Assembly (NCBI GenBank): GCA_937890835.1
Contig: CALADF010000001.1
Location: forward strand, 62,001-126,000
DNA length: 64,000 nt
Direction: 5' to 3'
From: an uncultured bacterium
GTDB lineage: Bacteria > Actinomycetota > Coriobacteriia > Coriobacteriales > Eggerthellaceae
Shown here: in pieces, positions 61,834 to 64,000 of the stretch
Numbering within the stretch: the stretch's first letter is position 1
Layout: each line of letters starts with the position of its first letter
Notes under the pieces: generated by a model
The model's database searches: none
What the model was told of the DNA's origin: nothing
The model's input: only the letters and a program-made list of their open reading frames with translations
Made by a program: the position numbers and the translations under genes

Positions 61834-61985
61834 ATCGCTCCGGCATCTCGCTTGAGATTTTATTGCGGCGTCCGCCCCGGCCGTGGTTCGCATGCGTCGG
61901 GGCTGACTCGTTCTCGTTCTGACGCTCGACTGCTCGACCCGTCGGCTTGCTTCTGCTGCGCTCGGTGTCGCAGAGGATGCATTAT

Positions 61986-61994
61986 TGCTATAAT
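61986..61994 (+). promoter_or_regulatory. extended -10 promoter of zinc-ribbon gene
   Basis: TG-C-TATAAT fits an extended -10 with a perfect hexamer. The start near 62001 gives a leader of about 80 bases. Confidence 0.55.
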
Positions 61995-62080
61995 GAAACA
62001 CTGCGTTTAATATTATTGTTTCGCACGCATGAAGCAGGGTCGTCTCGATTCTGCGCACACGTCGAGTAGAAGAGGTAACT

Positions 62081-62602
62081 ATGAGCGAGTTGCTCGCGCA
62101 GCTTTGGTCTCCGCAGATGCAGACCGCCTTCACGATCGTGGTCGTGATGCTTGTCGTTCTTTACGTCCTGTCCATCGTCTGGGTGGTTCGCGATGCCTAT
62201 CAGCGCGGCACGATGTGGCAGATTTGGGCGGTCGTCGCCCTCGTTCCCATCATCGGGCTTATCGCTTACTGCCTTTTGCGTCCGCCTCTGCTGCAGATCG
62301 ATCGCGACGAGCAGGAGCTTGAGATCGCGCTGAAGCAACGTCAGCTCATGAAGTACGGCGAATGCGCGGCATGCGGTTATCCGGTGCAGTCGGATTACGT
62401 TTTGTGCCCGAACTGCCACACGCAGCTTAAAAACCTTTGCGGCAACTGCTCTCACGCCCTCGAGCCCAGCTGGACCGTTTGCCCGTATTGCGCGACGCCT
62501 GTCGGCTCCATGGAGCCGCGTCGTGCCCGCAGGCCTCAACCGCGTCCCGAGGCGCGGGTTCGCGAGCGCGCCCCGCGACCTGACGCGGACCCTCGCGCGT
62601 AG
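62081..62602 (+). CDS. membrane protein with double zinc ribbon
   Basis: The 173-residue protein has two membrane helices (about residues 16-36 and 47-66) with a short loop containing VWVVRDAYQRGT. A cytoplasmic linker follows, then eight cysteines in four CxxC pairs (95/98, 109/112, 120/123, 134/137) that form two zinc ribbons. The tail is Arg/Pro-rich and disordered. The membrane part resembles the PLDc_N-type two-helix domain common in actinobacterial small proteins. Function is unknown. AGAGG precedes ATG 62081, and the gene has its own promoter. Confidence 0.78.
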   Translation: MSELLAQLWSPQMQTAFTIVVVMLVVLYVLSIVWVVRDAYQRGTMWQIWAVVALVPIIGLIAYCLLRPPLLQIDRDEQELEIALKQRQLMKYGECAACGYPVQSDYVLCPNCHTQLKNLCGNCSHALEPSWTVCPYCATPVGSMEPRRARRPQPRPEARVRERAPRPDADPRA

Positions 62603-62614
62603 TTGAGTTCAGAT

Positions 62615-62647
62615 GACGAGAAGCCGGCGAAACGCCGGCTTCTCGTC
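62615..62647 (+). terminator. 15-bp hairpin after zinc-ribbon gene
   Basis: GACGAGAAGCCGGCG (62615-62629), loop AAA, CGCCGGCTTCTCGTC (62633-62647). A perfect stem with a poor U-tract. Confidence 0.6.
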
Positions 62648-62663
62648 TACGCTCGCATTTCGT

Positions 62664-62699
62664 ACGTGCGCCGCCTCTTTCAAGAGAGGCGGCGCACGT
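62664..62699 (+). repeat. second 15-bp hairpin before thrS
   Basis: ACGTGCGCCGCCTCT (62664-62678) pairs with AGAGGCGGCGCACGT (62685-62699) around loop TTCAAG. It lies 17 bases after the first hairpin and about 95 bases before thrS, with no U-tract. Confidence 0.6.
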
Positions 62700-62793
62700 G
62701 CTCGATCGAGCACAAAGGCAGTCGCGGTACTCAAAGCCGCGATGAATGACAGCGCAGGTGCTCTGTATGCACCCGGCGCGGAAAAGGAGAATC

Positions 62794-64000
62794 ATGAACA
62801 TAGTTTTGCCTGATGGCTCCGTGAAGGAGCTTGCCGAGGGCGCGTGCGTCGCCGACGTCGCAGCGTCTATCGGCTCCGGTTTGTCGCGTGCCGCGCTTGC
62901 CGGCATCGTCAACGACAAGCCCGTCGACCTGAGCGCTCCGGTGCGCGAGGGCGATGCCGTCGCGATCGTGACCTCGAAAAGCGACGAGGCCCTCGACCTC
63001 CTTCGCCACTCCACGGCGCATGTCATGGCAGCGGCCCTCGTCGACCTCTATGGTGATGTTAAATTCGGCGTCGGCCCCGCCGTCGAAAACGGTTTTTACT
63101 ACGACATCGAGCTTCCCGAGGGGAAGAGCCTCTCGCCTGACGATTTCGCTGCGATTGAGACGCGCATGGCCGAGATCGTCAAGTCGGATGAAGCGTTCGT
63201 GAGGCGCGAGGTCTCTCGTGCCGAGGCGCTTGATGTTTTCGCCGACCAGCAATTCAAGGTCGAGCTCATCAACGAGCTTCCCGAGGACGCCGTCATCACC
63301 ACGTACTCCATCGGATCGTTCACCGACCTGTGCCGCGGTCCCCATCTGCCCAGCACGGGCAAGGTGGGTGCGTTCAAGCTCACGAAGGTGGCGGGCGCTT
63401 ACTGGCGCGGTGACTCCGAGCGGGAGATGCTGACGCGCGTGTACGGTACGGCTTTCTTCTCCAAGAAGGACCTCGATCAGCACCTTTCGAACCTCGCGGA
63501 GGCAGAGAAGCGCGATCATCGCAAGCTCGGACGTGAGCTGGGCATTTACATGATGGACGAGTCCGCAGGCGTCGGGCTTCCCCTGTACCTTCCCAAGGGC
63601 GCGCGGGTCATCAGGCTTTTGCAGGAGTGGCTCCGCCGCGATTTGTATGAGCGCGGTTACGAAGAGGTCATCACGCCTCATATCTACAAAGCCGACGTGT
63701 GGAAGACGAGCGGTCATTACGGCTTTTACAAGGAGAACATGTACTTCTTCAACATCAACGAGGGAACCGAGGAGGAGCCTCGTCTGTCGGAGTACGGTGT
63801 GAAGCCGATGAACTGCCCGGGGCATGTCATGCTCTACAAGAACGATCTTCACTCGTATCGTGATCTGCCGCTTCGTTACTTCGAGTTCGGCACGGTCTAT
63901 CGTCATGAGATGAGCGGCGTCGTGCACGGCCTCATGCGCGCTCGCGGCTTCACGCAAGATGACGCTCATGTGTTCTGCACCAACGATCAGGTTGTCGACG
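62794..64000 (+). CDS. thrS: threonyl-tRNA synthetase, 3' end beyond window
   Basis: ThrRS charges tRNA-Thr and edits mischarged serine. The visible 402 residues comprise the N-terminal TGS domain (about 1-62, LPDGSVKELAEG), the editing domain (LLRHSTAHVMAAAL and ITTYSIGSFTDLCRGPHLP), and the start of the class II catalytic core. That core has motif 2 (PLRYFEFGTVYRHEMSG) and the zinc-ligand cysteine in MNCPGHVMLYKN. The frame is open at the right edge; motif 3 and the anticodon domain lie outside. AAAAGGAG precedes ATG 62794. Two tandem hairpins upstream may matter for expression; no T-box consensus is seen. Confidence 0.94.
   Translation, partial: MNIVLPDGSVKELAEGACVADVAASIGSGLSRAALAGIVNDKPVDLSAPVREGDAVAIVTSKSDEALDLLRHSTAHVMAAALVDLYGDVKFGVGPAVENGFYYDIELPEGKSLSPDDFAAIETRMAEIVKSDEAFVRREVSRAEALDVFADQQFKVELINELPEDAVITTYSIGSFTDLCRGPHLPSTGKVGAFKLTKVAGAYWRGDSEREMLTRVYGTAFFSKKDLDQHLSNLAEAEKRDHRKLGRELGIYMMDESAGVGLPLYLPKGARVIRLLQEWLRRDLYERGYEEVITPHIYKADVWKTSGHYGFYKENMYFFNINEGTEEEPRLSEYGVKPMNCPGHVMLYKNDLHSYRDLPLRYFEFGTVYRHEMSGVVHGLMRARGFTQDDAHVFCTNDQVVD

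Overview
The window (about 60% G+C by eye) reads as chromosomal sequence of a Gram-positive high-G+C bacterium. Gene content and order point to class Coriobacteriia, most likely the Eggerthellaceae; this is inference from gene order and I do not name a genus. Pointers are the rapZ-yvcK-whiA trio followed by gap-pgk-tpiA-gpmI-secG, leaderless promoters, a stand-alone SecG, an L-2-amino-thiazoline-4-carboxylate hydrolase-family protein, and wall-glycan rather than LPS genes. There are no phage genes, transposases, rRNA genes or CRISPR arrays.

Layout. 1-2057: end of a DUF2779 nuclease-like gene and a small (p)ppGpp-hydrolase-like HD protein. 2169-7233: uvrC, rapZ, yvcK, whiA. 7343-12364: lower glycolysis (gap, pgk, tpiA, gpmI) and secG. 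12446-14498: two near-identical tRNA-Leu(GAG) units, a HAD phosphatase, tRNA-Val(GAC) and an ArsC/Spx-like protein. 14787-25052: eight co-directional, mostly overlapping genes that look like an aminosugar glycosylation pathway. 25282-26009: tRNA-Gly, tRNA-Cys, tRNA-Gly, tRNA-Val. 26202-36372: an unknown membrane protein, a yybP-ykoY (Mn2+) riboswitch with its TerC gene, a lipid kinase, RNase D, a zinc protease, xseA/xseB, a HIT protein, and convergent ackA and pta. 36758-39038: UDP-galactopyranose mutase and a glycosyltransferase. 39196-41508 (minus): dinB and degV. 41837-51183: ileS, lspA, an RluA-family pseudouridine synthase, ferrochelatase, coaBC, vsr and a two-component system. 51398-53169 (minus): sstT and tRNA-Leu(UAG). 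53480-59952: tig, clpP, clpX, valS. 60188-64000: an AEC transporter (minus), an ATC-hydrolase-like protein, a zinc-ribbon membrane protein and the start of thrS.

The most interesting part is 14787-25052. RfbA and RfbB make dTDP-4-keto-6-deoxyglucose and a close WecE homologue would aminate it to dTDP-4-amino-4,6-dideoxygalactose. An ArnC-like polyprenyl-phosphate glycosyltransferase is fused to an ATP-grasp ligase. A fold-III PLP decarboxylase-like enzyme, two SMR-type half-transporters resembling ArnE/ArnF, and a YfhO-type GT-C membrane protein complete the set. Together they resemble the Gram-negative Arn pathway and the CsbB/GtcA/YfhO three-component systems. The ATP-grasp and PLP enzymes suggest that the amino sugar is further conjugated, for example with an amino acid. 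The block lies between two identical, directly repeated tRNA-Val genes 12 kb apart.

The remainder is largely housekeeping: DNA repair, glycolysis and acetate formation, protein folding and turnover, and three aminoacyl-tRNA synthetases. Regulatory features visible in the sequence are the Mn2+ riboswitch, leaderless starts at uvrC and dinB, tRNA promoters with a shared A-rich upstream element, and many perfect hairpin terminators.
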